Of a stretch of 64,000 bases of DNA, positions 8,851-17,558 are shown piece by piece (positions within the stretch are counted from its first letter, which is position 1; each line of letters starts with the position of its first letter). This stretch comes from Rhodobacterales bacterium LSUCC0387 (GTDB lineage: Bacteria > Pseudomonadota > Alphaproteobacteria > Rhodobacterales > Rhodobacteraceae), in contig WVSR01000001.1 in the NCBI GenBank assembly GCA_015689775.1, forward strand, positions 428,501 through 492,500, written 5' to 3'. The translations under genes were made by a program, and so were the position numbers. The notes beneath the pieces are model-generated. The model ran no database searches. It saw nothing but the letters and a program-made list of their open reading frames with translations, and was not told the DNA's origin.

Positions 8851-9944
8851 AGCAAATGTCCCGATTTTGAGGCCTTGGTCGCCAAGTAGTGCGCGTTATG
8901 CGCATTTTGACCGACATGCAGCGGCACGCATTCTGTGACTTCGATGCCTGATTGGCGCATCATCTCGACTTTGCGAGGGTTGTTGGTCATCAGGCGCACC
9001 GAGCCAAAACCCAATTTTTGCAGCAACTCTGCCCCGAGACGAAAATCGCGCTCATCATCTTCAAATCCAAGACGATGGTTGGCTTCGACTGTGTCAAACC
9101 CTTGATCTTGAAGGCTATAGGCGCGCATTTTATTGGCCAGACCAATACCGCGCCCCTCTTGGTTGAGGTAGAGAAGGATCCCCGCACCGTCTTGACCCAT
9201 TTGGGATAATGCGGCGTGAAGTTGGGGGCCACAGTCACATTTGAGACTGCCTAATACATCCCCCGTAAAGCAGGCAGAGTGCAGACGCGCCAAGATGGGT
9301 TTGTCCCGATCAGGGCGACCAATTTCAATGGCGTAATGCTCGGCGCTACCGTCATCGGGGCGGAACACATGAAGCCGCCCCGCCTCCGAGGCAACCATCG
9401 GCAGGCGCGCTGCAGCTACGGCGTGAAAGGGTTGGCTTTCTGCCAATTGTGACCGCGCCATCGAGAATGGCAGAACAGTTAGCCTATGTTTACGCGCAAT
9501 CGCCACGGCATCATCCCGATAGACACATAGCATCGCGGGCAAAAGCTGCGCGGATTTGGCGAAATTAATGGCGGTGCGCGCGTCATTCGCCGTGCCGTGA
9601 TCTGGTCCCTGCAGGCTTTGGAATGGGCCTTTCATGGGGCGATCCAAATCATCCTTTGGGTCGGCTAGTGCCTTCAAGATGCGGCTGCCTGCATCTTTGG
9701 GCAATGCGATGCGCGCGATATCGCCTTCATAAAGTGGCAGGTTCAAGGTGCGCGCCCGCCACTCGGAGAGTACGATAAAGGGTGCGCCAAGCGCACGGAA
9801 ATCTTCCACCCGATCCGTGCTTGCTGTCTCCGAGGCCAATGCGATTAAACCCCTTGCGCCATCGCTGAACACCACGGGCAAGCCTGCGCGCAAATCTGCG
9901 CGGGCGCGGGCTGCGATTTCGTTGGCGGTTAGGGCAAGGCTCAT
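8847..9944 (-). CDS. ribA: GTP cyclohydrolase II with degenerate RibB-like N-domain
   Basis: Opens GTP to start riboflavin synthesis. The C-terminal domain has the zinc site ([17 protein letters not shown], three Cys), the catalytic [17 protein letters not shown] and the substrate region [18 protein letters not shown]. The N-terminal half of about 180 residues has the length of a DHBP synthase (RibB) domain but lacks its acidic DDEDRENEGD active-site motif, so it should not make 3,4-dihydroxy-2-butanone-4-phosphate. A separate RibB is therefore expected elsewhere in the genome. The gene is transcribed away from the CenR-like regulator and overlaps the L,D-transpeptidase gene at its 3' end. 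Confidence 0.93.
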   Translation of the reverse strand: MSLALTANEIAARARADLRAGLPVVFSDGARGLIALASETASTDRVEDFRALGAPFIVLSEWRARTLNLPLYEGDIARIALPKDAGSRILKALADPKDDLDRPMKGPFQSLQGPDHGTANDARTAINFAKSAQLLPAMLCVYRDDAVAIARKHRLTVLPFSMARSQLAESQPFHAVAAARLPMVASEAGRLHVFRPDDGSAEHYAIEIGRPDRDKPILARLHSACFTGDVLGSLKCDCGPQLHAALSQMGQDGAGILLYLNQEGRGIGLANKMRAYSLQDQGFDTVEANHRLGFEDDERDFRLGAELLQKLGFGSVRLMTNNPRKVEMMRQSGIEVTECVPLHVGQNAHNAHYLATKASKSGHLL

Positions 9945-10043
9945 CTTGTCCGTCCTGATCTTATGGTCTGGGCATTAGCTTTAGCCCCGATTGTCAGAAT
10001 TTGAAACAATTGGCCACAGAACAACACATAGACGTGAGGATAT

Positions 10044-10063
10044 TTTTCAAATCCTTTTCAAAT
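10044..10063. repeat. Tandem TTTTCAAAT direct repeats upstream of response regulator
   Basis: TTTTCAAAT occurs at 10044-10052 and again at 10055-10063, an 11-bp period, which places both on the same helix face. It lies 55-74 nt before the response regulator start codon, in the divergent space with ribA. Direct repeats one turn apart are the usual operator form for OmpR-family dimers, so autoregulation is possible but unproven. Confidence 0.35.
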
Positions 10064-10117
10064 AGGGTATGTCACACCCAAGTGAGATAGGCACAGATTT
10101 GCTTTTGGAGGGCTGAC

Positions 10118-10804
10118 ATGGCGAACCTTAAAAAAATCCTACTTGTCGATGATGATGAAGATATCCGCGAGGCATTGTCAGAACAGCTCGTGATGACCGA
10201 GGATTTCGATGTGTTCGAGGCGGGCACGGGCGCACAAGCGATGGAAAAGGCCAAGCACGAAAATTATGATCTCGTGATATTGGATGTGGGCCTGCCCGAT
10301 ACAGATGGCCGCGATTTGTGCCGTTTGATGCGCAAGCAAGGGATCAAGTGCCCGATCGTCATGCTCACAGGCCATGACAGCGATGCTGATACGATCTTGG
10401 GCCTTGATGCAGGCGCGAATGATTATGTCACCAAGCCGTTCAAGTTTTCGGTGTTGCAAGCGCGCATTCGCGCGCAATTGCGCCAGCATGAACAATCTGA
10501 AGATGCAATTTTCCAACTTGGGCCATATACGTTTAAGCCTGCGGTGAAGCTCTTGGAGACGGAAGATAAAAAGAAAATCCGCCTCACGGAAAAAGAAACA
10601 AATATCCTTAAATTCCTCTATCGCGCACAAGATGGGGTCGTGGCCCGTGATGTGCTGCTGCACGAGGTTTGGGGGTACAATGCGGGGGTCACCACGCATA
10701 CGTTGGAAACCCATATCTACCGCTTGCGTCAAAAGATCGAACCTGATCCCAGCAATGTACAGTTTTTGGTTACCGAGGGCGGTGGCTACCGATTGGTTGC
10801 CTAA
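10118..10804 (+). CDS. OmpR-family response regulator, CenR-like
   Basis: Two-domain response regulator of 228 aa. The receiver has the acidic pocket VDDDED, the phosphoacceptor in VILDVGLPDTDG, and the switch residues MLTGHD and the Lys of VTKPF. The C-terminal winged-helix DNA-binding domain runs from about 135 to 228 (LTEKETNILKFLYRAQDGVV to TEGGGYRLVA). Its N-terminus and overall form resemble CenR, which controls envelope and division genes in Caulobacter and Rhodobacter. No sensor kinase is adjacent, consistent with CenR, whose kinase CenK is often encoded elsewhere. The CenR name is an inference from memory of the family. Confidence 0.85.
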   Translation: MANLKKILLVDDDEDIREALSEQLVMTEDFDVFEAGTGAQAMEKAKHENYDLVILDVGLPDTDGRDLCRLMRKQGIKCPIVMLTGHDSDADTILGLDAGANDYVTKPFKFSVLQARIRAQLRQHEQSEDAIFQLGPYTFKPAVKLLETEDKKKIRLTEKETNILKFLYRAQDGVVARDVLLHEVWGYNAGVTTHTLETHIYRLRQKIEPDPSNVQFLVTEGGGYRLVA

Positions 10805-10999
10805 CTTGGCATCAGATTTGCTCAACTGATGTCACACGGGGAACCTTGCGGGATTGCCCAAGCCCCCGCGCGCCCCTTGGTTTATCCCCGTTTGACTGGC
10901 CCCTACATAAGCGGAGGCCTTTTTCAGTTGCCTACGCATTGCACCATGCCCCTCAAGCCCTTAGGAGGAGTGGCAAGTTTCATAAAAGGGCATGGTAAA

Positions 11000-11788
11000 A
11001 TGGCGTTCACACTTGCAACATGGAACATCAACTCGGTGCGATTGCGCGAAGACTTGGTGCTGAAACTGCTGCGTGAAGAAGCGCCAGATGTTTTGTGCTT
11101 GCAAGAATGCAAAAGCCCCGTTGAAAAAATCCCCACCGAAGGTTTCGCGGCGCTTGGCTATACCCACATGGTCGCGCGTGGTCAGAAAGGGTATAACGGC
11201 GTGGCGATCGTTTCCAAACTGCCGCTTGAAAAGGCGGGCGCGCGGGATTGGGCTGGGCTTGGTCATGCCCGCCATGTGGCGGCGCGCCTCCCCAATGGGG
11301 TGGTCATCCATAATTTCTACATCCCCGCAGGGGGCGATATTGCCGATCGGGAGGTCAATGAAAAATTTGGCCAAAAGCTCGATTTTCTGACGGAGATGCG
11401 CGATGCGTTTCGCGAGGATGCCCCGCAAAAATCTATCCTCGTGGGCGATTTGAATATTGCGCCGCGTGAAGACGATGTTTGGAGCCACAGACAGCTTTTG
11501 AAGGTGGTCAGCCACACGCCGATTGAGGTGGATCATCTGGCCCAAGTGCAAGAGGCGGGGAATTGGGTGGATGTCACCCGCAAGGATATACCCGAGGGGT
11601 TGCTCTATAGTTGGTGGTCATATCGTGCCCGTGATTGGGACGAGGCGGATAAAGGCCGCCGTTTGGATCACATATGGGCCACCGCAGATATTGCCAATGC
11701 CACGCATTCAAGCCGTATCCTGCGCGCCGCGCGTGGGTGGGAGCAGCCATCGGATCACGCCCCAGTTTTTACGAAAATTGATCTCTGA
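11000..11788 (+). CDS. xthA: Exodeoxyribonuclease III (AP endonuclease)
   Basis: Apurinic/apyrimidinic endonuclease and 3'-5' exonuclease of base excision repair. Family motifs are present in order: ATWNINSVR at the start, the metal-binding Glu in LCLQECK, GYNGVAIVSK, the LVGDLNIAP active site, YSWWSYR, RLDHIWAT, and the catalytic His in PSDHAPV. I use the ATG at 11000 (MAFTLATWNINS, 262 aa), because the frame upstream to 10829 contains no family sequence. It sits about 200 nt after the response regulator and may have its own promoter. Confidence 0.93.
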   Translation: MAFTLATWNINSVRLREDLVLKLLREEAPDVLCLQECKSPVEKIPTEGFAALGYTHMVARGQKGYNGVAIVSKLPLEKAGARDWAGLGHARHVAARLPNGVVIHNFYIPAGGDIADREVNEKFGQKLDFLTEMRDAFREDAPQKSILVGDLNIAPREDDVWSHRQLLKVVSHTPIEVDHLAQVQEAGNWVDVTRKDIPEGLLYSWWSYRARDWDEADKGRRLDHIWATADIANATHSSRILRAARGWEQPSDHAPVFTKIDL

Positions 11789-11859
11789 CCCCTTGGAGAA
11801 TGAGCACGAAGCGCGCATATAAAGGTTGCGCGCAGATCTCATCAGTGACGGAGAAATAA

Positions 11860-12762
11860 ATGTTGGAATTTGGTCAAGCACAGCCCGCAGGCGCGGATGT
11901 TATCAAAGATGTCACCGATCAGACCTTTATGGCCGATGTGGTTGAGGCCAGCCGCGAAGTTCCTGTCATCGTAGATTTCTGGGCGCCATGGTGCGGCCCT
12001 TGCAAGACGCTTGGGCCACAGCTTGAGGCAGCCGTGCAGGCCAAAAAGGGTGCGGTGCGCATGGCCAAGGTCAATATTGATGAGAACCAGATGATATCTG
12101 GCCAATTGCAGGTGCAGTCTATTCCCACCGTTTACGCCTTTTGGCAGGGTCAACCCGTGGACGGGTTCCAAGGGGCGCTTTCGCAAGGAGATGTGCAGCG
12201 CTTCGTTGAAAAAATCGCCGCTCTCGCAGGCGATGGTGGTTTGGGCGAGGCGCTTGAGGCTGCTGAAGAAATGCTTGCCCAAGGGGCCGTTGCGGATGCC
12301 GCCCAGACCTTCGCGGCGATTTTGGGCGAAGAACCTGAAAACGCAGCCGCGATGGGCGGATTGGCGCGCGCCCATATCGCGATGGGCGATTTGGACACGG
12401 CGGAGGCCTTGCTGAACAACGCCGCCCCCGCAATCGCCCCCGCGTCCGAGATTGAGGCCGCACGCGCGCAGATCGCCTTGGCGCGCCAAGCAGATGAGGC
12501 GGGGCCCTTGGCCGAGTTGCAATCCGCCGTGGCGGCCAACCCTGATGATCTGCAAGTGCGGTTTGATTATGCCAAGGCGCTCTATGCGGCAGGGCAGGCG
12601 GAGGCGGCGATTGAAGAATTACTTGATCTCTTCCGCCGTGATCGCGAGTGGAATGACGGGGCTGCCAAGGCGCAGCTCTTTACAATCTTTGATGCGCTTA
12701 AGCCCACGGATCCTTTGGTGCAAAAGGGCCGCAGAAGATTGTCATCGATGATATTTGCCTGA
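11860..12762 (+). CDS. Thioredoxin-TPR co-chaperone (YbbN/CnoX-like)
   Basis: N-terminal thioredoxin fold (about 20-120) with the active-site pair in WAPWCGPCKTLGPQ and cis-Pro region SIPTVYAFWQG, followed by a helical TPR-like region to residue 300. This layout is that of CnoX/YbbN, a chaperedoxin that holds unfolded proteins and hands them to GroEL or DnaK. E. coli YbbN lacks the second redox context, whereas here an intact WCGPC suggests true oxidoreductase activity, as reported for alphaproteobacterial members. It is followed closely by the Lon-substrate-domain gene and the Trm112-like gene, forming a likely three-gene operon. Confidence 0.88.
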   Translation: MLEFGQAQPAGADVIKDVTDQTFMADVVEASREVPVIVDFWAPWCGPCKTLGPQLEAAVQAKKGAVRMAKVNIDENQMISGQLQVQSIPTVYAFWQGQPVDGFQGALSQGDVQRFVEKIAALAGDGGLGEALEAAEEMLAQGAVADAAQTFAAILGEEPENAAAMGGLARAHIAMGDLDTAEALLNNAAPAIAPASEIEAARAQIALARQADEAGPLAELQSAVAANPDDLQVRFDYAKALYAAGQAEAAIEELLDLFRRDREWNDGAAKAQLFTIFDALKPTDPLVQKGRRRLSSMIFA

Positions 12763-12789
12763 TCGCATTTGGCCGCTATTTCATAGTTT

Positions 12790-13434
12790 ATGATCCATCA
12801 TATCGACCTGCCTGATACGATACCGCTTTTTCTGCTTCCCGGCGCGTTGCTGCTGCCGCGGGCGCGATTGCCATTGCACATATTTGAGCCACGCTATTTG
12901 GCCATGCTGCAAGATTGCATGCGCACGCCAGACCGACTGATTGGTATGATCCAACCGCTTGAGGTGCCTAAAGGCAGTGCCAAGCGGTTGCACAGCATTG
13001 GCTGTGCAGGCCGTCTGACCCAATTCTCGGAAACGGAGGATGGGCGGTATATGATCACGCTGACGGGGATTTCGCGCTTTCGCCTGCAACGCGAACAGTC
13101 AGGCTTTACCCCCTATCTCAAAGGTGATGTCGATTGGGCTGGCTTTGAGGATGATTTGGGCAAGGTCGAGCAGGATCACGGCTTTGATCGTCCTGCCTTT
13201 ATGGATCTGTTGGAGCGTTATTTCGCGGTCATGTCACTGTCGACCGATTGGGACAGTATGAAAGATGCCGAGGATGAATTGCTGATCAATTCGCTGTCAA
13301 TGCTTTGTCCCTTTGACCCAGAAGAAAAGCAAGCCTTGCTTGAGGCGCCCTCCTTGTCTACGCGGCGCGAGACGCTTGTAACCTTGATCGAATTTGCTTT
13401 GCGGGGCGGATCATCTGATGAGGCTATGCAATGA
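12790..13434 (+). CDS. LON substrate-binding domain protein
   Basis: A 214-aa protein consisting of the N-terminal domain of Lon protease without ATPase or protease domains. Typical signatures are [26 protein letters not shown] at the start, MIQPLE, and a long helical C-terminal half. Its biochemical role is not established in general. It begins 27 nt after the CnoX-like gene, and its stop overlaps the Trm112-like start by 4 nt (ATGA), so all three are probably translated from one mRNA. Confidence 0.9.
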   Translation: MIHHIDLPDTIPLFLLPGALLLPRARLPLHIFEPRYLAMLQDCMRTPDRLIGMIQPLEVPKGSAKRLHSIGCAGRLTQFSETEDGRYMITLTGISRFRLQREQSGFTPYLKGDVDWAGFEDDLGKVEQDHGFDRPAFMDLLERYFAVMSLSTDWDSMKDAEDELLINSLSMLCPFDPEEKQALLEAPSLSTRRETLVTLIEFALRGGSSDEAMQ

Positions 13435-13619
13435 GCGTAGACAGCCCCGTGTTTGACAGACATATGCTTGAGGCTTTGGTGTGCCCTTTGACCAAGGGTA
13501 GCCTGCGCTATGATGCAGAGCGCCAAGAATTGATCTCTGACAACGCAAAATTGGCCTTTCCGATTAAGGAAGGCATTCCAATCATGTTAGAGAACGAAGC
13601 CCGCAAGATTGAGGCCTAA
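13431..13619 (+). CDS. Trm112 family small protein (UPF0434)
   Basis: A 62-aa single-domain protein. It carries the family core [18 protein letters not shown], then [21 protein letters not shown], as in bacterial YcaR-like proteins. Only one cysteine (VCP) of the zinc-ribbon form remains, which is normal for this bacterial group. Trm112 in eukaryotes activates methyltransferases; the bacterial role is not settled. It overlaps the upstream gene by 4 nt and the convergent UbiH-type gene by 4 nt. Confidence 0.9.
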   Translation: MSVDSPVFDRHMLEALVCPLTKGSLRYDAERQELISDNAKLAFPIKEGIPIMLENEARKIEA

Positions 13620-14842
13620 AGCGCCTCGCCCTGCAAGAGGCGTGGCAAATCCCCCGTCAGACCTGCCGCCTGCCGCATGAACCCACGCCTTAACGCGGGC
13701 GTTGCACTGACAAGGCCCATGCCTATATCACGGATAAGCCGAAGGGCAGGATTGTCATTTGAGAACAGGCGATTGACTGTGTCCATCCCAAGCGCAAGCG
13801 CGGTGGTGTCGAAGCGCCGCCATTGCTGATACCGCTCCAACACCAGTTCCGAGGCAATATCTTCGCCATGCAGTCGCGCCTCATGCAGCACTTCGGTTAA
13901 TGCACCAATGTCCCGAAAGCCAAGGTTCAGGCCCTGACCTGCGATAGGGTGCACGCCATGCGCTGCATCGCCCACTAGGGCAAGGCGCGGGGCAATGAAC
14001 CGCTCGGCCAAGGTGAGCTTTAGCGGATAGCTGAAACGCACGCCCGCCAATTTGATCTCACCCAAAAAGTCACCGAATGCTGGGTGCAAGGCTTTGAGAA
14101 ACTCGGCGTCATTTGCGCGCGCAATTTGGGCCGCGCGGGCGGTTTTTTCGCTCCAGACAATAGAGCAACGATCGTCGAGCAAAGGTAGGATCGCCAAAGG
14201 TCCCGATGGCATGAAGAACTGATGTGCAATGCCGTTATGGGGCAATTCATGTTTGACGGCACAGACGTGGGCGGTTTGCCCATAATCCCAACCTTGGCGG
14301 CGAATGCCTGCGCGTGCGGCCACACCTGACGCGCGACCATCCGCGCCAATCAAAATTCGCCCCTGTAAACGCTGACCATCGGCCAATGTGGCCTCGGCCA
14401 CAGCCCCATCGGTGCTTTGATCCACGACCATGCTGTCGCTGAGATGCGTGATCTTATCATTGGCCTCCATCGCCGCGATCAGCGCGCGGCGGAGGTAGCG
14501 GTCTTCCAGCATATAGCCCATGGGGCCTTCTTCCATCTCGGCCGCTTGGAAATGTAGGAATTGCGGCGCGGCCCCGCGCCCTGCATGACCGTCTGAGGCT
14601 TTGATTTCGGAAATGGCCTGCGCTTGTTTTGCGACAGCGTCCCACAACCCCAAAGCCGCCAACATTTTTTGCGAGGCACGGGCCAAAGCATAGGCGCGAC
14701 CATCGAACGTATCCGCTTCGCGCGTCGGGCGGGAATTTGCATCAATCACAATGCTTCGAAACCCTGACTGCGCCAGTGCAAGCGCAAGGGTCGGCCCGTT
14801 CAGCCCGCCACCTACAATCAAAATATCTGTGTCACATGTCAT
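13616..14842 (-). CDS. UbiH/UbiF/COQ6-family FAD monooxygenase
   Basis: FAD-dependent aromatic-ring hydroxylase of ubiquinone synthesis. It has the N-terminal dinucleotide motif [22 protein letters not shown], the central DG motif [13 protein letters not shown], and the second FAD motif [24 protein letters not shown]. At 408 aa it matches the UbiH/UbiF/UbiL group, and which ring position it hydroxylates cannot be told from the sequence alone. The gene stands divergent from the amidase and ends in a 4-nt overlap with the convergent Trm112-like gene. Confidence 0.88.
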   Translation of the reverse strand: MTCDTDILIVGGGLNGPTLALALAQSGFRSIVIDANSRPTREADTFDGRAYALARASQKMLAALGLWDAVAKQAQAISEIKASDGHAGRGAAPQFLHFQAAEMEEGPMGYMLEDRYLRRALIAAMEANDKITHLSDSMVVDQSTDGAVAEATLADGQRLQGRILIGADGRASGVAARAGIRRQGWDYGQTAHVCAVKHELPHNGIAHQFFMPSGPLAILPLLDDRCSIVWSEKTARAAQIARANDAEFLKALHPAFGDFLGEIKLAGVRFSYPLKLTLAERFIAPRLALVGDAAHGVHPIAGQGLNLGFRDIGALTEVLHEARLHGEDIASELVLERYQQWRRFDTTALALGMDTVNRLFSNDNPALRLIRDIGMGLVSATPALRRGFMRQAAGLTGDLPRLLQGEAL

Positions 14843-14933
14843 GCAGTTTATGATGGGCTAATTTATACAATTGTCCACGCGGCATAGCGTCATTACTCTA
14901 CCCATGCGAGACAAAAGCGGCAAAGGGATGAAG

Positions 14934-16286
14934 ATGCGCGAATGGTTGACACGCACGGCAAGTGAACAAGGGCGCGCGATTGGCGAAGGCCTGGTTGATC
15001 CAGTGGATCTGACCGAAACCTATTTGAGCGCGATAAAAACGCATCCCGCAGGCGCGCGTATTTATGCCCGCCTGACCGAGGCCCGCGCCCTAGCCGAGGC
15101 TGAAGCAGCCCGATCTCGTGCGCTTAACGGCGTGCGGCGGGGCATTTTGGATGGGGTGCCTGTCTCGTGGAAAGATCTATTTGATAGCGCCAACGTCGCA
15201 ACTGAGGCCAGTTCGCGCTTGCTTGCGGGGCGTGTTCCAACACAAGATGCCGATGTTTTGGCCCGCGCCACGCAGGCGGGGGGCGTATGTTTGGGCAAAA
15301 CCCATATGTCAGAATTGGCGTTTTCTGGCCTTGGGTTGAACCCGATGTTTGGAGAAGGGCTTGATCCCTTGCCTGCAACGCCGCCCAACATCAATGACCC
15401 AGACGCCGTGCCGGGTGGCTCAAGTTCTGGTGCCGCCGCTTCGGTGGCCTTTGGGTTGGCTGCGGTGGCCATTGGGTCTGACACAGGCGGTTCTGTGCGG
15501 GTGCCTGCTGCGTTCAACGATTTGGTTGGCTTGAAAACGAGCCATGGACGCCTGTCCAATCGTGGGGTTGTTCCGCTTTGCGCGAAATTCGACACGGTGG
15601 GCCCGCTTGCGCGCTCTGTCCAAGATTGCGCCGAGGTTTTCGCCGTTCTGGTAGGGGCGCGCGCCGTTGATCTCAAGAACGCGAGCCTTGCAGGGCGGCG
15701 GCTTTTGGTAATGGAGCCATATGCGGAGGATGTGCGCGATGCACCCGCCGCAGGGTTTGCACGCGCGCTTGAAGCCTTCGGTGCGGCAGGGGCGCAGATT
15801 GTGCGGCATAAATCAGCGGCACTTGACGCGGCGATGGCGCTTTCACCCATTCTTTTTGCCGCTGAGGCCTATGCGACATGGCGCGAAATGATTGAGGCCA
15901 ATCCTGAAAAGATGTTTGGCCCCATATTGCAACGCTTCCGTGGCGGGGCGGATGTTTTGGCAGGCGATTATATCGCAGCTTGGCAAAAGCTTGAGGCGTT
16001 ACGCGAAGATTTCCATCGTGAGACTGCGGGGTATGACGCGGTGATTGTGCCCACTGTAGCCATTTTGCCGCCCAATATCGCGCGGTTGATGGTGGATGAG
16101 GACTATTATGTCGCCGAAAATCTGCTGGCTTTGCGCAACACGCGGATTGGCAATTTGATGGGGTCGTGCGGCCTTACATTGCCCACGGGGGTACCCTCTA
16201 CGGGGGTGATGCTGCTCTGCCCCGCAGGCCAGGAGGAACGGCTTCTGCGTCTCGCGGCGGCGGCAGAGGCCGCATTGCAGGGTTGA
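14934..16286 (+). CDS. Amidase signature family hydrolase
   Basis: Serine amidase with the Ser-cisSer-Lys triad. The Lys is in VSWKDLFDSA, the cis-Ser in PGGSSSGAAASVAFG, and the nucleophile Ser in DTGGSVRVPAAF, followed by LVGLKTSHGR. The ATG at 14934 (MREWLTRTASEQG, 450 aa) has AAAGGG at a good distance; upstream in-frame codons at 14928, 14904 and the TTG at 14871 are less likely. GatA is the best-known member, but no gatC or gatB is adjacent, so this is probably a catabolic or general amidase. The substrate is unknown. The aminotransferase gene follows after 82 nt. Confidence 0.88.
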   Translation: MREWLTRTASEQGRAIGEGLVDPVDLTETYLSAIKTHPAGARIYARLTEARALAEAEAARSRALNGVRRGILDGVPVSWKDLFDSANVATEASSRLLAGRVPTQDADVLARATQAGGVCLGKTHMSELAFSGLGLNPMFGEGLDPLPATPPNINDPDAVPGGSSSGAAASVAFGLAAVAIGSDTGGSVRVPAAFNDLVGLKTSHGRLSNRGVVPLCAKFDTVGPLARSVQDCAEVFAVLVGARAVDLKNASLAGRRLLVMEPYAEDVRDAPAAGFARALEAFGAAGAQIVRHKSAALDAAMALSPILFAAEAYATWREMIEANPEKMFGPILQRFRGGADVLAGDYIAAWQKLEALREDFHRETAGYDAVIVPTVAILPPNIARLMVDEDYYVAENLLALRNTRIGNLMGSCGLTLPTGVPSTGVMLLCPAGQEERLLRLAAAAEAALQG

Positions 16287-16368
16287 TCCTTTTTCTGGAC
16301 GTTTGCGTCATAAGAGGTTAATTTGACTGTGAAAGGGGCGAAAACAGACCCCGACATTTGAGGCAGTC

Positions 16369-17550
16369 ATGGTGTTTCCCGAGCGGTTTTCGAACCTGCC
16401 AGAATACGCCTTTCCGCGTTTGCGGAAATTGATTGACGTCCATCAGGCGGGCGGCGATCCGATTAACATGTCTATAGGTGAGCCGCGTCATCCGTTCCCC
16501 GAGTTCATCGGACGCGCAATTTCTGAGGCGCTTGAGGGTTTTGGCCGTTACCCCCCCAATGAGGGGGGCGAAGATTTGCGCGCGGCAATTGTGGATTGGA
16601 TCGCACGCCGCTACGGTATTCACCTTGATGCAGATCAGCATATCCTCGCCTTGAACGGCACGCGTGAGGGGTTGTTCAATGCAGCTCTTGCCCTTGGGGT
16701 CGAGGAAAAGGCGGCACAAAAACCCGCTGTTTTGATGCCAAACCCGTTTTATCAGGTTTATGCGGTGGCAAGCCTCGCGATTAATGCAGAGCCAATCTAT
16801 GTGCCTGCAACCGCTGAAACGGGCAATTTGCCTGATTATACAGTACTGCCCGCGGCCCTTCTTGATCGCGTGACAATCGCCTATCTTTGTTCGCCTGCTA
16901 ATCCGCAAGGTGCGGTTGCCACTGAGGCCTATTGGCGTGATCTGATTGCCTTGGCTGAGAAACATGATTTCCGAATTTTTGCGGATGAATGTTACAGCGA
17001 GATTTATCGCAACACCCCCCCTGTGGGTGCTTTGCAGGTGGCCCATGACATGGGCGCAGACCCTGATCGCGTTGTAGTGTTTCATTCGTTGTCGAAACGC
17101 TCAAACCTTCCAGGGCTACGGTCGGGCTTTGCCGCATCGGGTTCTGACAATATCGCAGCGATGAAGCAGTTGAAGAATTACACAGGCGCGCCTTTGCCCT
17201 TGCCCCTGCAAGCGGCCGCTGCCCTTGCATGGCGCGATGAGGCCCATGTGGAAGAAAACCGCGCCATCTATCGCCGCAAATACAAAATGGCCGATGAGAT
17301 TTTTGGAAATGTAGCAGGGTATCAGCCGCTTGAGGCGGGGTTTTTTCTTTGGCTGCCTGTTGAGAATGACGAGGCCGCAGCATTGAAGCTGTGGCGCGAG
17401 GCTGGCGTGCGTTGCTTGCCTGGATCGTATTTGTCGCGCGCTGTTGCGGATCAGGCCATAGGCCAAGACCGCCTGCGCGTGGCTTTAGTGGCAGAAGAAC
17501 AAGAATTACAGCGGGGGCTTTTGCGCCTGCATGGCTGTTTGTATCAGTGA
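16369..17550 (+). CDS. Class I/II PLP aminotransferase, DapC-like
   Basis: Fold-type I aminotransferase of 393 aa. The N-terminal segment (NMSIGEPRHPFP, GRYPPNEG), the PLP-contact region LCSPANPQGAV, the Asp/Tyr of FADECYSEIYRN, and the Schiff-base Lys in SLSKRSNLPGLRSG are all intact. The overall form is that of succinyldiaminopimelate aminotransferase (DapC), which works in lysine and peptidoglycan synthesis; dapB is also in this window, but at 36 kb. Substrate assignment is by family resemblance only. ftsK follows after 8 nt, so the two are likely co-transcribed. Confidence 0.85.
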   Translation: MVFPERFSNLPEYAFPRLRKLIDVHQAGGDPINMSIGEPRHPFPEFIGRAISEALEGFGRYPPNEGGEDLRAAIVDWIARRYGIHLDADQHILALNGTREGLFNAALALGVEEKAAQKPAVLMPNPFYQVYAVASLAINAEPIYVPATAETGNLPDYTVLPAALLDRVTIAYLCSPANPQGAVATEAYWRDLIALAEKHDFRIFADECYSEIYRNTPPVGALQVAHDMGADPDRVVVFHSLSKRSNLPGLRSGFAASGSDNIAAMKQLKNYTGAPLPLPLQAAAALAWRDEAHVEENRAIYRRKYKMADEIFGNVAGYQPLEAGFFLWLPVENDEAAALKLWREAGVRCLPGSYLSRAVADQAIGQDRLRVALVAEEQELQRGLLRLHGCLYQ

Positions 17551-17558
17551 GGTGAAGA

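Noticed and set aside
10805..10850. CATCAG...CTGATG inverted repeat after the response regulator as a terminator.
   Set aside because: The 6-bp stem has no T-run, and the loop is long; the evidence is too weak.
14871..14933. An earlier start of the amidase at the TTG at 14871.
   Set aside because: The added residues are not family sequence, and AAAGGG with ATG at 14934 is the better start.
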